Source of the DNA: Kitasatospora fiedleri
GTDB taxonomy: Bacteria; Actinomycetota; Actinomycetes; Streptomycetales; Streptomycetaceae
Assembly: GCF_948472415.1 (NCBI RefSeq)
Contig: NZ_OX419519.1
Span: forward strand, 7,221,001 to 7,285,000
Length of the DNA stretch: 64,000 nt
Direction of reading: 5' to 3'
The notes beneath the pieces were generated by a model. The model was not told where the DNA came from. It made no database searches and saw nothing but the letters and a program-made list of their open reading frames with translations. Within the stretch, counting starts at the first letter, position 1. Each line of letters opens with the position of its first letter. Positions 18,013-26,891 of the stretch are shown here, in pieces. The translations under genes and the position numbers were made by a program.

Positions 18013-18599
18013 CCTCGCCGGCGCCGCCCGCCGACTCCCGGGCGTCGCGGAAGACCTGCCACGGGCCGGTGCCGTCGTGCCGGGCGTGGGCCCGGGCCAC
18101 CGGGACCCCGCGCCGCGCGGCCAGCTCCAGGAGCGCCCCGGCCAGGCGGGTCTTCCCGATCCCCGGCTCCCCGGGCAGCTCGACGACCGAGCCCCGGCCG
18201 CGTTCCAGCGCGAGCACGGCCCGGGTGAGCACGGAGAGTTCGGCCTCCCGCCCCACGAGCCGCCCCCCGGCGGGCCGTTGCTCTCCGACGAGCTGCTCCG
18301 CGGCGAGGTGCCCGGCCGGAGGACTGTTGTGCTGCAAGGCGCTTGCCCACTTCCGTTGTCGACGCGAGGTGCCCCACCCGGCCCCACCCGGCCCGCCCCG
18401 GACGCCCCGGCGCCGCCGCACCCCTCGGCGGACCTCCCCGGCGGGGCCGGGCGGTCCTGACGACTCGGCGGCGTCGACCGGGTGTGCCCTGATACGGGCC
18501 CCCGGGAGATACGTACGGAGATTACGTGCTCCCCCTGACGCTTCCGCGGGCGTGCTCGATGAAGCTGGCCTCTCCCGACCTTCCGATCCGGAGGACAAC

Positions 18600-19365
18600 G
18601 TGAAACTCAGGAGCATGGCGGTGGCCGCCGCACTCGGCGCCACGTCCTCACCACGGTGCCGGTGGTCACCGCCCCGTTCACCGCCTACGCGTCCTGCGTG
18701 GACGACCACTCCACCTGCGGCAACGAGGACCCGCCGCCGCCGGACGACCCGGACGACCAGGACCCGCCGATCATCGACCTCCCCGACCCCGGCTACCCCG
18801 ACTACCGGGCGACGACCCGGGGCCGGCGACGGGCAGTCTGCCGACCGTCATCACCAACGGGTCCAACGTCAGCGAGGCGCCCGTGCCCGTGGCGGACGCC
18901 ACCTGCCCACCGTCGTGGTCACCGGCACCGCCACGCCCGCCCCCGCACCGGCCGACCCGGCCATCCCCGGCAACACCGGAGCCGTCGGCGGGGGCGGCGA
19001 GGACAGCACCCCGGGCGCGGTGCTGTACCGGCTCGGGAAGCTCTGGGAGAAGCACGAGAACTGCTACCGCAACGGCAACTCCATGCCGTACAAGGTGTCG
19101 GAGACCGTCAAGTACGACGTCACCTACCAGGTCAGCACCAACATCTCGGCGAAGGCGGTCGACGTGCTCACCGCCACGATCGGCACCCAGCTCAACACCA
19201 CGATCAGCCGCAGCCAGACCGTCGACTTCACCCTCAACCCGGGCGAGAGCTGGTCGCTGTTCGTCGAGTACGCAGACCAACGTCTACCGGATCACGACCT
19301 TCGACTACTGGAGCCTCTCGTACAAGATCGAGTTCGTGAACGTCACGGCCCGACCGGCGTCGTGA
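18600..19365 (+). pseudogene. Secreted protein of unknown function, several frame breaks
   Basis: GTG at 18600 follows CCGGAGGAC. The N-terminus KLRSMAVAAALGAT, then (after repairing one G near 18645) VLTTVPVVTAPFTAYA, looks like a signal peptide. A Pro/Asp-rich linker (NEDPPPPDDPDDQDPP) leads to a folded domain with KVSETVKYDVTYQVSTNISAKAVDVL, then GTQLNTTISRSQTVDFTLNPGESWSLFVEY, then TNVYRITTFDYWSLSYKIEFVNVTA, which looks beta-rich. At least four single-base frame changes are needed to read it through, near 18645, 18810-18840, 18905 and 19272. Two cysteines follow the signal. I do not recognise the family with certainty; the beta-rich domain could be toxin- or adhesin-like but nothing proves it. 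Confidence 0.55.
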
Positions 19366-19398
19366 CCCCGCGCCCCTGCTGAGGCCGGTCCCGTCCTG

Positions 19399-20422
19399 AT
19401 GCCCCGCCACCCCTCCGAACCGGCGGCACGACCGGTCACGCCCGTCGTGCCGGTCGTGCCGCCGCTCGACGCGGAGGTGATCCCCGAACCGGCCCGGGCC
19501 GCGGCGCTGGCCGCCCTCGCCGCGCTCACCGCGGCCGTCCGGCGCCACCTCGGCGACCCCGACCTGTTCCACCGCCCCCGCTACCGGATGAAGGCGCACC
19601 ACCGCCACCTCGCCGGGCTGACGGGCGAACAGGCGACCGCCCGGATCGCCGCGGCCGCCGAGGCCCGGGCCGCGGCCGGCCTGCTGGCCGTGCACTCGGT
19701 CCGCGCCGAACGCGCCGAACGGCCCGACACCGCCCCTGCTTCACCCCGGACGCCCTCGCCGAACTGCACGGGCTGCTCGTCGCCGCCGACCCCAACATCC
19801 CCGGCACCGGCGGCTTCCGGAACGCCACCGCCAGGGTGAACTGGCCCGACGGGCGGCGCTTCGTGATGACCGTCCGCCCCGGCCGGGACCTGCGTGACCA
19901 CGTCCGGCGCTGGTACGAGTGGGGCACCCGGACCACCTCGCCGCCACTGGACGCCGCGGCGCTCGGCATGGTGCGGCTGCTCACCGTCCACCCTTCCCGA
20001 CGCCAACGGCCGCACCGCCCGGCTGCTCGCGGAGTGCGACCTGGTGGCCGCCGGCCTCCTGCCCGGACTCCTGCTCGACCTCGAAGGCTGGACCGAACGC
20101 CACCGGGCCGAGCACGACCGGGCGGTGGTCGCCGCCGCACAAGGCCGACTCGCCCCCTGGGGTGAGCTGTTCGCCCGCACCGTCACCGACACCGCCCGCC
20201 ACCGGACCACGACCGTCGAGACCTACGGTGCCCTGATCGACGCCGCGATCGCCCGCACCGACGGCGACGCCGCCGAGACGGCCGTCCTCACCTGCCTCCG
20301 CACCGCCCGGCCTCTCCACGACCTGGCTCCACGACCGCATCCCGCACGACCCGGCCCCACCCCTCGACCGCCTCGCACCGCCGGAATCCTCACCCCCCAC
20401 CCCCGCCTCCCGGGCGCCCTGA
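19399..20422 (+). pseudogene. Fic/DOC-family protein, about three frame breaks
   Basis: ATG at 19399. After repairing single missing C's near 19736 and 19991, the Fic core reads HPFPDANGRTARLL, a variant of HPFx(D/E)xNGR whose His deprotonates the target hydroxyl and whose acidic residue binds Mg. The upstream GGFRNATARVNWPDGRRF matches the Fic flap/target-dock beta-hairpin. The C-terminus (LSTTWLHDRIPHDPAPPLDRL) needs one more frame change near 20312 and stops at 20422. The N-terminal ~110 residues hold a helical region without a clear inhibitory [S/T]xxxE(G/N) motif. Fic enzymes AMPylate or otherwise modify proteins; many are toxins. It lies immediately beside CRISPR array 1. Confidence 0.7.
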
Positions 20423-20609
20423 TCCACCCTCAGTCCTGGCCGTCCTGGACACCCCGTACGAAGACCCGCCGCCCTGAGGCCACAGTGAGGCCGCCCCAAC
20501 CCCACCCGCCCCAACGGAGGCTTGGGCAAACGGCGGCGGCGATGGCTTCGCCTCGATCGATGGCAGCTTTGGCACGGACGGCACCGGCACGGTCGCTGGC
20601 CCGTTCCTG

Positions 20610-21300
20610 GAGCAACCCCCGCGAGCGCGGGGCCGAGGACCGCCGCGTCCCGGGCGGCTTGCTGGAGCGCGAGCAACCCCCGCGAGCGCGGGGCCGAGAT
20701 CGCCTCACCAACGCCACCAGGCCGGTGCTGGAGCAACCCCGCGAGCGCGGGGCGAGGGCGGGATCGCCTGCAAGTGGTGCGGATCGGAGGAGCAACCCCG
20801 CGAGCGCGGGGCCGAGTTGAGCAGGCCCCACTGGTCGCGGGCGTAGCGGGAGCAACCCCCGCGAGCGCGGGGCCGAAGGCACGTACGCCGACGTGCGGCC
20901 CGGCACCCGAGAGCAACCCCCGCGAGCGCGGGGCCGAGCACGGGTCGGATCGAGCTCCGGGGCAGCGTGCGGAGCAACCCCGCGCGGGCGGGGCCGAGCA
21001 CTCGTGCACGCGTAACTGCCGGAACGTCAGGGAGCAACCCCGCGAGCGCGGGGCCGAGGCCCTAACGGCGGGACGCGCAAGGGGACTTGAAGAGCAACCC
21101 CCGCGAGCGCGGGGCCGAGACAATGCGACGCGCACGGAAAGATACCCGTGAAGAGCAACCCCGCGAGCGCGGGGCCGAGGTCCAGGATGCTCTCCTGGCC
21201 GGGATCTCCTGGAGCAACCCCCGCGAGCGCGGGGCCGAGCCGCGGAGGCGGCTGGCTCCCGTCAACGAGCCGGAGCAACCCCCGCGAGCGCGGGGCCGAG
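20610..21300 (-). CRISPR. CRISPR array 1, type I-E, 12 repeats and 11 spacers
   Basis: Twelve copies of a 28-nt repeat start at 20610, 20671, 20731, 20790, 20850, 20911, 20972, 21032, 21092, 21153, 21212 and 21273, with 32-33 nt spacers. In crRNA orientation (minus strand) the repeat begins CTCGGCCCCGCGCTCGCGGG and ends TTGCTC, with the CCCCGCG/CGCGGGG stem typical of type I-E. Orientation is set by a leader-end motif at 21302-21320 shared with array 2. Several copies have four instead of five C's on the plus strand, one lacks a C in GGGGCCGAG, and the copy at 20972 reads GCGCGGGCGGGG. The first feature is likely base-call noise; the last is probably true degeneration. Confidence 0.97.
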
Positions 21301-21301
21301 G

Positions 21302-21320
21302 CTTGGTGACCTGGGGTGTT
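21302..21320 (-). promoter_or_regulatory. Leader-end motif of CRISPR array 1
   Basis: On the minus strand AACACCCCAGGTCACCAAG directly precedes the first repeat. Array 2 has AACATCGCAGGTCACGAAG at the same position (16 of 19 identical). Shared bases at the leader-repeat junction are expected where Cas1-Cas2 integrate new spacers. The flank to the right (21320-21400) is A/T-richer than its surroundings and would hold the rest of the leader; it overlaps the cas3 upstream region. Confidence 0.75.
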
Positions 21321-21426
21321 GCGGGTCAAGTGGTGGTGATTTTGTCAGGTGGATTTGCTGGGGGAGCTTGCATCGTCTGGTTGCTGTCCGGGATTGTCGG
21401 TGGGGTCCTCTACGCTGCGGAGCGTA

Positions 21427-24314
21427 GTGGATCGGAGGCATGGGGTGGGCGGATTTGTGCAGGGGAGAGGGCTTTCAAGGGAAGCGGCGGGGTGGTTGGG
21501 GGCGTTGTGGGGGAAATCGGCGGGGAGGGGCGGGGGAACGGCGAACCTGTTGATTTCGCACATGTTGGACACTGCGGCGGTGGCTGAGGTGATGTGGGAC
21601 GACTACCTTCCGCCGGTCACGCGTCGACGGTTGGACGTGGTGGCGGGTGGGCGGGGCCGAGGGCGGTTGTTGTTCGTGTGGCTGTGCGGTGTGCACGACG
21701 TGGGGAAGGCGACTCCGGCCTTTCAGTTCATGGACGTGACAGGAGCCGCTGCGGTGCGGGCGGCGGGGCTGGGGTGGAATGAGTACGCCGTCGCGGGTGG
21801 GAAGAGGTGGCGGCACGACCGGGCGGGTGGCCGGGTAGTGCGGGGACTGCTTGCCGAGGCCGGGTGGGCGGAGGAGCAGCGGGCTTGGGTGTGGCCGTTG
21901 GTGGCGGGGCATCACGGCACGTTCCCGACGGCGGGGGATCTGGTCCCGCCGAAGAAGAACGAGGAGTTCCAGGGGCGGGGGGCCGCCTGGCGCGGTGCCG
22001 GACCGCGTTGGTCGAGGTCTTCAGCCGGGAGGTCGGCTTCGGCGGGGAGTGTCCGTTGGGCGAGGCCCAGCCGTGCGAGGTGCCGACGCGCGCGGTGCAG
22101 CTCCAGCTGTCGGGCTGATCGTGATGGCGGACTGGATCGCCAGCAACGAGCGGTACTTCCCCGGTGTCGCCGATCTAGGGCGCGTCTCATGGGAGGGCGC
22201 GCGCAAGCGGGCCGGTGCGGCGTGGTCCGCGCTGGGGCTGCGCGGTGGGTGGGGACAACTCGCTCTGCCCGGGGTCGAGTTGTTCCAGGACAGGTTCGGC
22301 GAGGGGCCCCGGTCGTCGCAGCGGATGGTGCTGGAGGTGGTTCGCCGGATGGGGAACCCGGGGCTGGTGGTCATCGAGGCGCCGATGGGGGAGGGGAAGA
22401 CGAAGGCGGCGCTCGCGGCGGCCGAGGTGCTGGCGGCCCGGAGCGGCGCGGACGGAGTGTTCCTGGGCATGCCGACCAGGCGACGGCCGACCCGATGTTC
22501 ACTCAAGTCCGTTCTTGGCTGGGCGAGATCGACAGTCCGCTTGCTGACCAGGTGGCGTTGCTGCACGGCAAGCGGATCTTCAACAAGGAGTGGCGCGCGC
22601 TCCTCGATGGCGATGGCGCCGACACCTTCGAGGCGGACGACTGCTACGGCTCGGGGTGGTGAGGACGAGTACGGGATGGCCTGGTCCTTCGGGGCGGAGG
22701 AGCCGCAGCGCGGGGTCCCTCCGAGTGGTTCCTCGGACGGCGACGCGGTCTGCTCAGCCCGTTCGCGGTCGGTACCGTCGACCAACTCCTCCAGGCCGCG
22801 ACCCGGACCAAGCACGTGATGCTGCGGATGGCCGGCCTGGTCGGCAAAGTGGTGATCCTGGACGAGGTGCACGCCGCGGACGTCTACATGTCCCAGTTCC
22901 TGCTGGAGGGCCTGCGCTGGCTCGGGCAGGCGGGCGTCCCCGTCCTCCTCCTGTCGGCGACGCTCCCACCCGAGCAGCGTCATGACCTGGTGGCGGCGTA
23001 CCTGGCCGGAGCGCGGTCCGTCGAGACCGCGCCGGAGGTCGAACTCCCGCAGCCGGACGGCTACCCGAACGTGACGGCGCATGGATGGGGGAGGACGGTC
23101 CGCAGGTGCTGGTGGAGAGCGCGGAGACCTGGCGGCCCGACCTGGAGGTCGAGGTGCGCGTCCTCGACGAACCGGTGACCGATCCGGGGGGCCAGGACCC
23201 GTCAGGTCCGACCGCCGAGGCCGTTGCGGAGTACCTGGGGGATCAACTCGCCGACGGTGGCTGCGCATTGGTCATCCGCAACACCGTCGACCGGGCCCAG
23301 CACACCTTCGAGGCGCTACGTGCGAAGTTCGCCGACCAAGAGGTGCACCTGCTGCACGGCCGGCTCCACGTCGGGCACCGTGCCGACCGCACCGCGGCGG
23401 TGCTGGGGGCGCTCGGTCGGCGTGACGACGGCCGGCCGCGTCCCCGGCGGATGGTGGTCGTCGCCACGCAGCTCGCCGAGCAGTCCTTCGACGTCGACGC
23501 GGACCTGCTGGTCACGGACCTCGCGCCGATCGACCTGCTGTTGCAGCGCATCGGCCGTCTCCACCGCCACGACGGCAACCCGCGCCCGCCCCGACTCGCG
23601 CGTCCGACGGTCGTCGTGACGGGGCTGCGCCGGGCAGGCGGCGGAGTCCCGTGGCTGCTCCCGGCCGCGGAGCGGATCTACGGGCGCTGCCCGCTGCTCC
23701 GCACGGCGGCCGAGGTGATCACGGCCGACGGCGGCGGGTGGAGCATCCCGGGCCGGGTCCCGGAGTTGGTCGCCCGGGTCTACGGCACCGATCGGATGGT
23801 CCCGCAGGAGTGGGCCGACGAGGAGTCGGCGGCGCGGAAGACCTGGATCGAGGACCGGCGCGGGCGCCGGGAGGCAGCCGCGCCGTTCCTGCTCACCCGG
23901 GCGGGTGAACACGGTCAGCCGACCTTGGAAGGGCTCCACTACGCGGGCCGGGGCACACTGCGTGACGGGCAGTTGGAAGCCCTGGTCAGGGACGGCGATC
24001 CGAGCACGGAAGTGCTCCTGGTCCGCCGGGTCGGTGGTGGCTATCGCACCATGACCGGCCGGGCGCTGGGCCCGAACGGCGAGACCGCGGCCGACCTGCT
24101 GGACGACGTACTCATCGGCACCGTCCGGCTCCCGGCCAAGCTCACCGAGGCGGTGAAGCGGCACGGCCTCGGTCCGTTGCCGGGTTGGCGTGACCATCCC
24201 TGGCTGCGCTACGGCAGGGCGCTGGAGCTGGACGAACGGGACGAGGCGCAGCTCGACGGCTGTCGGATTCGGTACGACAGCCGGCTCGGCCTGGTCGTGA
24301 CCGGCCGCCCATAG
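21427..24314 (+). pseudogene. cas3: CRISPR helicase-nuclease Cas3 (type I-E), six frame breaks
   Basis: The HD nuclease domain is N-terminal: ISHMLDTAAVA, the HD pair in LCGVHDVGKATPAFQ, and AGHHGTFP. Helicase motifs follow in order: Walker A APMGEGKTKAA, DEVH in KVVILDEVHAADVYM, motif III VLLLSATLP, and motif VI IDLLLQRIGRLHRH. Start GTG at 21427 is the best candidate. The frame changes near 21989, 22118, 22485, 22660, 22715 and 23080. In five of these, adding one G or C to a homopolymer restores consensus (for example MPTQATADPMF, VTAHGWGEDGPQ, RGGPSEWFLG). The repaired protein is about 965 residues, usual for Cas3. Cas3 unwinds and shreds DNA bound by Cascade. It is 225 bp upstream of casA. 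Confidence 0.92.
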
Positions 24315-24323
24315 CGCCTGGTA

Positions 24324-24355
24324 GGGGGTGGGCAAGAGAAGTCTTGGCCACCCCC
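24324..24355 (+). terminator. Terminator-like hairpin after cas3
   Basis: Ten bases past the cas3 stop, GGGGGTGGGCAAGA pairs with TCTTGGCCACCCCC (13 of 14 positions) around a GAAG loop. It abuts the solitary CRISPR repeat core and could end cas3 transcription or uncouple cas3 from the Cascade operon. Confidence 0.65.
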
Positions 24356-24377
24356 AACCCCGCGAGCGCGGGGCCCA
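24356..24377 (-). repeat. Solitary CRISPR-repeat core between cas3 and casA
   Basis: AACCCCGCGAGCGCGGGGCC (24356-24375) is identical to the core of the array repeats but lacks the outer GAGC and GAG ends, and no second repeat follows. Read in crRNA orientation it lies on the minus strand. It forms the same CCCCGCG/CGCGGGG stem recognised by Cas6e. It may be an old repeat remnant or a Cas6e processing or autoregulatory element. Confidence 0.8.
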
Positions 24378-24539
24378 CTTGGTGCCGACCCGGCCGCGGA
24401 AAAACGGCTAAGGGCCATCCCCTTCGAGCGAAGCCCGGGGGCAGGTGGCAATTCAAGCATTCGCCCTTCACCGATCGGTGGCTGGTGCCACTATGAAGGA
24501 CAAGCCACTTCCAAAAAAGGCTAGTTGAGGGATACGACT

Positions 24540-26252
24540 GTGCCCGTGTACAACCTGGCGGACGAACCGTGGCTGGCCCCGCGCCTGCTCGACGGAGGCC
24601 CGCCCGTCCACCTGGGAATCGCCGAAACGCTGACGCGGGCGGACGAGTTCGACGGACTGTCCGTCGACTTCGCCACGCAACTCCCCGCCGTGCTGCGGCA
24701 AGTGCTCCTGCCGGTGGTCGTAGCCGCGCTGGGGGCGCCCGAAACGGCGGCGGCCCAAGGCGAGCGGCTGGCCAGGGGTGGGTTCACCGTGCGGGAGAAG
24801 GAGCGTCTGCTCGCCTACCTGGCCGAGCACCGGGCGCGCTTCGACCTGTTCGACGAGGCCGTGCCCTTCGCCCAGGTGGCCGGGCTGCGGACGGCGAAGG
24901 GCGAGACGAAGGGTGCCGCCGTGCTGGTGGCCACCGCGGCGAGCGGCAACAACGTGCCGTTGTTCGCCAGCCGTTCGGACGCGGACCGGCTCGACCTGAC
25001 GCCCGCCCAGGCCGTCCACTGGCTCCTGCACACCCACTGCTGGGACACCGCTGCGATCAAGACCGGCGTCGTCGGGGACGACAGGGCGAAGGCCGGCAAG
25101 ACCACGGGCAACCCGACCGGACCCCTCGGCCAGCTCGGTGTGATCGTCCCGATGGGGCGCACCCTGTACGAGACGCTGCAACTGAACATCCCGGTCACCG
25201 CGGGCGCGAACCTGGGCAAGCCTCAGTGGGAGCGCCCTCCCGGCACGCCCGCCTGGGAACAGCGGTCGGCCACCGGCCTGCTCGACCTGTGGACGTGGCA
25301 GGCGCGGCGCGTCCGCCTGATCCCGCACCAGGACGACGGGGGAGCGCTGAAGGTGGCCCGCGTCGTGATCAGTGCCGGCGACCGCCTCTCCACAACGCCG
25401 GAGTGGGAGCCGCACACCGCCTGGACGTTCACCGCACCGGCCAAGAAGACACCGAACCACGCCCCCGAGCGTCGGCCGCGCCGCCACCCGCAGGGCAAGG
25501 CCGTCTGGCGCGGGCTGGACGCACTGCTCGCCCCCGTCCGGCAGAACGACGAGGGTGTCTTCGAGACCAGCGTGCTGCTCGACCGGATCGGCGCCCTCCA
25601 GGAGGATGCGCAGCTGCCGGCCGACTACCCGCTCCGGGTCGAGACCTTCGGCATGGTGTACGGCACGCAGTCCTCGGTGGTCGAGGACGTCGTCCACGAC
25701 ACCATCCCCCTGCCGGTGCTCGCCCTCCACCAGGACTCCGGGACGCGGCTGTTCCTGCTGGACGTCGCCGAGCAGGCCGAGCGGCTCGCCCGGGCCCTCA
25801 ACGACCTCTCCGCGGACCTGCGCCGCGCGATCGGGGCCGATCCGATCCCCTGGGACAAGGGCCAGCGGCCCGGTGAACCACTGCTGCACGTCCTTGACCG
25901 CCTGGTCCGCCGGATGCTGGCCGGAGCCCGGGCGGCCGGTGGCGACGAAGAGCTGCTGGAGCGCGGCCGGTTCGCCTGGGAGGAGGCGGCGGCCCGGCGT
26001 ACCTGGGAACAGGCGGACGCCCTGCTGGCGGCGGCCCCCGCCGGCGCGTTCACCGGACGGGCCGTCAGCCAGACGGGAAAGCAGGGCAAGACCCACACCT
26101 TCTCCCTCGGCAGGGCGGCCGACAAATTCCGCCGCGAGGTCCACGACATCCTTCCGCGCCACGCGCACACCGCTCGTGCCACCGCGCGGGACCGGTTCGG
26201 CGTGCTCGACGACGCCGAGAACCCCTCCTCCGGAGACCACGTTGACGACTGA
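24540..26252 (+). CDS. casA: Cascade large subunit Cas8e (CasA/Cse1)
   Basis: The N-terminal VYNLADEPWL and the body with LLHTHCWDTAAIKTGV, TTGNPTGPLGQLGVIVPMGRTL, WERPPGTPAWEQRSATGLLDLWTWQARRVRL and the C-terminal helical bundle are characteristic of Cse1, which recognises the PAM and recruits Cas3. Start GTG 24540 is preferred since GAGGGA (24527-24532) sits at ideal spacing; TTG at 24525 is also in frame. About 570 residues, normal for streptomycete Cse1. It heads a tightly packed casA-casB-cas7e-cas5e-cas6e-cas1-cas2 operon; casB starts before its stop. Confidence 0.95.
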   Translation: MPVYNLADEPWLAPRLLDGGPPVHLGIAETLTRADEFDGLSVDFATQLPAVLRQVLLPVVVAALGAPETAAAQGERLARGGFTVREKERLLAYLAEHRARFDLFDEAVPFAQVAGLRTAKGETKGAAVLVATAASGNNVPLFASRSDADRLDLTPAQAVHWLLHTHCWDTAAIKTGVVGDDRAKAGKTTGNPTGPLGQLGVIVPMGRTLYETLQLNIPVTAGANLGKPQWERPPGTPAWEQRSATGLLDLWTWQARRVRLIPHQDDGGALKVARVVISAGDRLSTTPEWEPHTAWTFTAPAKKTPNHAPERRPRRHPQGKAVWRGLDALLAPVRQNDEGVFETSVLLDRIGALQEDAQLPADYPLRVETFGMVYGTQSSVVEDVVHDTIPLPVLALHQDSGTRLFLLDVAEQAERLARALNDLSADLRRAIGADPIPWDKGQRPGEPLLHVLDRLVRRMLAGARAAGGDEELLERGRFAWEEAAARRTWEQADALLAAAPAGAFTGRAVSQTGKQGKTHTFSLGRAADKFRREVHDILPRHAHTARATARDRFGVLDDAENPSSGDHVDD

Positions 26253-26844
26253 TCAGCCCGCCGCTCGACGGCGCTACTGGCACGAGTACACCGCTCCCCA
26301 CCACGGCTGGCGCACCGACCCCCGTACGGGGCAGCCGGGTCGGCCGCCCGGCGAGGAGCTGGCCGCCCTGCGCTCCGGGCTCGGGCGACCGGTGATGGAC
26401 AGCTCGAAGATGTGGCCGTACTACAGCACCGAGGTCGACGACGTACTGGCCCTCCAGGACCGGGTCTCCGACGAGCAACAGGCCGAACACGCCGCGCTCG
26501 CCCTCTACGGCCTGCACCAGCAGGGCCAGAGCAGGCCGATGCACCGCTCCGGCGTCAAACTCGGCCGGGCCCTGCGCGAACTGCGCCGCCACGGCAAGTA
26601 CAGCGAGAACGCGCTGGACGCCAGGGTCGGCCAACTGGCCGCCGCGACCAGCGTCCCGGCCCTCCTGGTCCACCTACGGGGCCTGGTCACCCAGCTGCGG
26701 ACGGTCGGCCAACCCCTCGACTACGACCACCTGATGGCCGACATCCGTGCCTGGCACCAGCCCGAGCGCCGACCCCAGGTCCGGCTCAAGTGGGCCCTGG
26801 GCTACCAGGCGTGGCAGGACAAGACCTCCGTCGGCGACGAGTGA
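26242..26844 (+). CDS. casB: Cascade small subunit Cse2 (CasB)
   Basis: 200 residues from TTG at 26242, which follows CCGGAGACCAC and overlaps the casA stop by 11 bases. RRRYWHEY near the start, ALRSGLGRPVMDSSKMWPYY, HAALALYGLHQQGQSRPMHRSGVKLGRALRELR and VRLKWALGYQAW match the all-helical Cse2 family, two copies of which line the Cascade belly and stabilise the R-loop. No frame damage. Confidence 0.93.
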   Translation: MTTDQPAARRRYWHEYTAPHHGWRTDPRTGQPGRPPGEELAALRSGLGRPVMDSSKMWPYYSTEVDDVLALQDRVSDEQQAEHAALALYGLHQQGQSRPMHRSGVKLGRALRELRRHGKYSENALDARVGQLAAATSVPALLVHLRGLVTQLRTVGQPLDYDHLMADIRAWHQPERRPQVRLKWALGYQAWQDKTSVGDE

Positions 26845-26891
26845 CCACCGCCCACAACCGAACCCCGCCCCCGCCTCGTCAGGAGAAGCGC

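Larger units (their letters stand above)
15202..18337 (-). pseudogene. LAL-type LuxR regulator (AAA ATPase plus C-terminal LuxR HTH), two frame breaks
   Basis: The N-terminal third is an AAA/NACHT-like ATPase: LVGREAELSVL, Walker A GEPGIGKTR, and Walker B LVVLDDVHLCD. A long helical TPR-like region follows. The C-terminus is a LuxR HTH (LSDRELEIAELAATGLRTREIAERLFLSPRTVETHLSRVYRKLDV). Single missing G's near 16097 and 15857 split it into three frames; repaired it has about 1,040 residues. The start is uncertain; TTG at 18337 is the best I see. Two inserts of tandem peptide repeats interrupt conserved regions: EQRLDGP x5 between Walker A and B, and a TADHRGP-like run in the TPR region. LAL regulators commonly control pathway genes, but no target cluster is evident. 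Confidence 0.75.

Noticed and set aside
18338..18709. Extension of the LAL regulator to the far upstream start at 18709
   Set aside because: That part is antisense to the start of the secreted-protein gene, with Arg/Gly/Pro-biased product; the conserved protein begins just before LVGREAEL.
20610..21300. Array 1 as a possible plus-strand array
   Set aside because: The shared leader motif lies at its right end and matches array 2 only in the minus orientation; the repeat stem and TTGCTC end also fit type I-E consensus in that direction.
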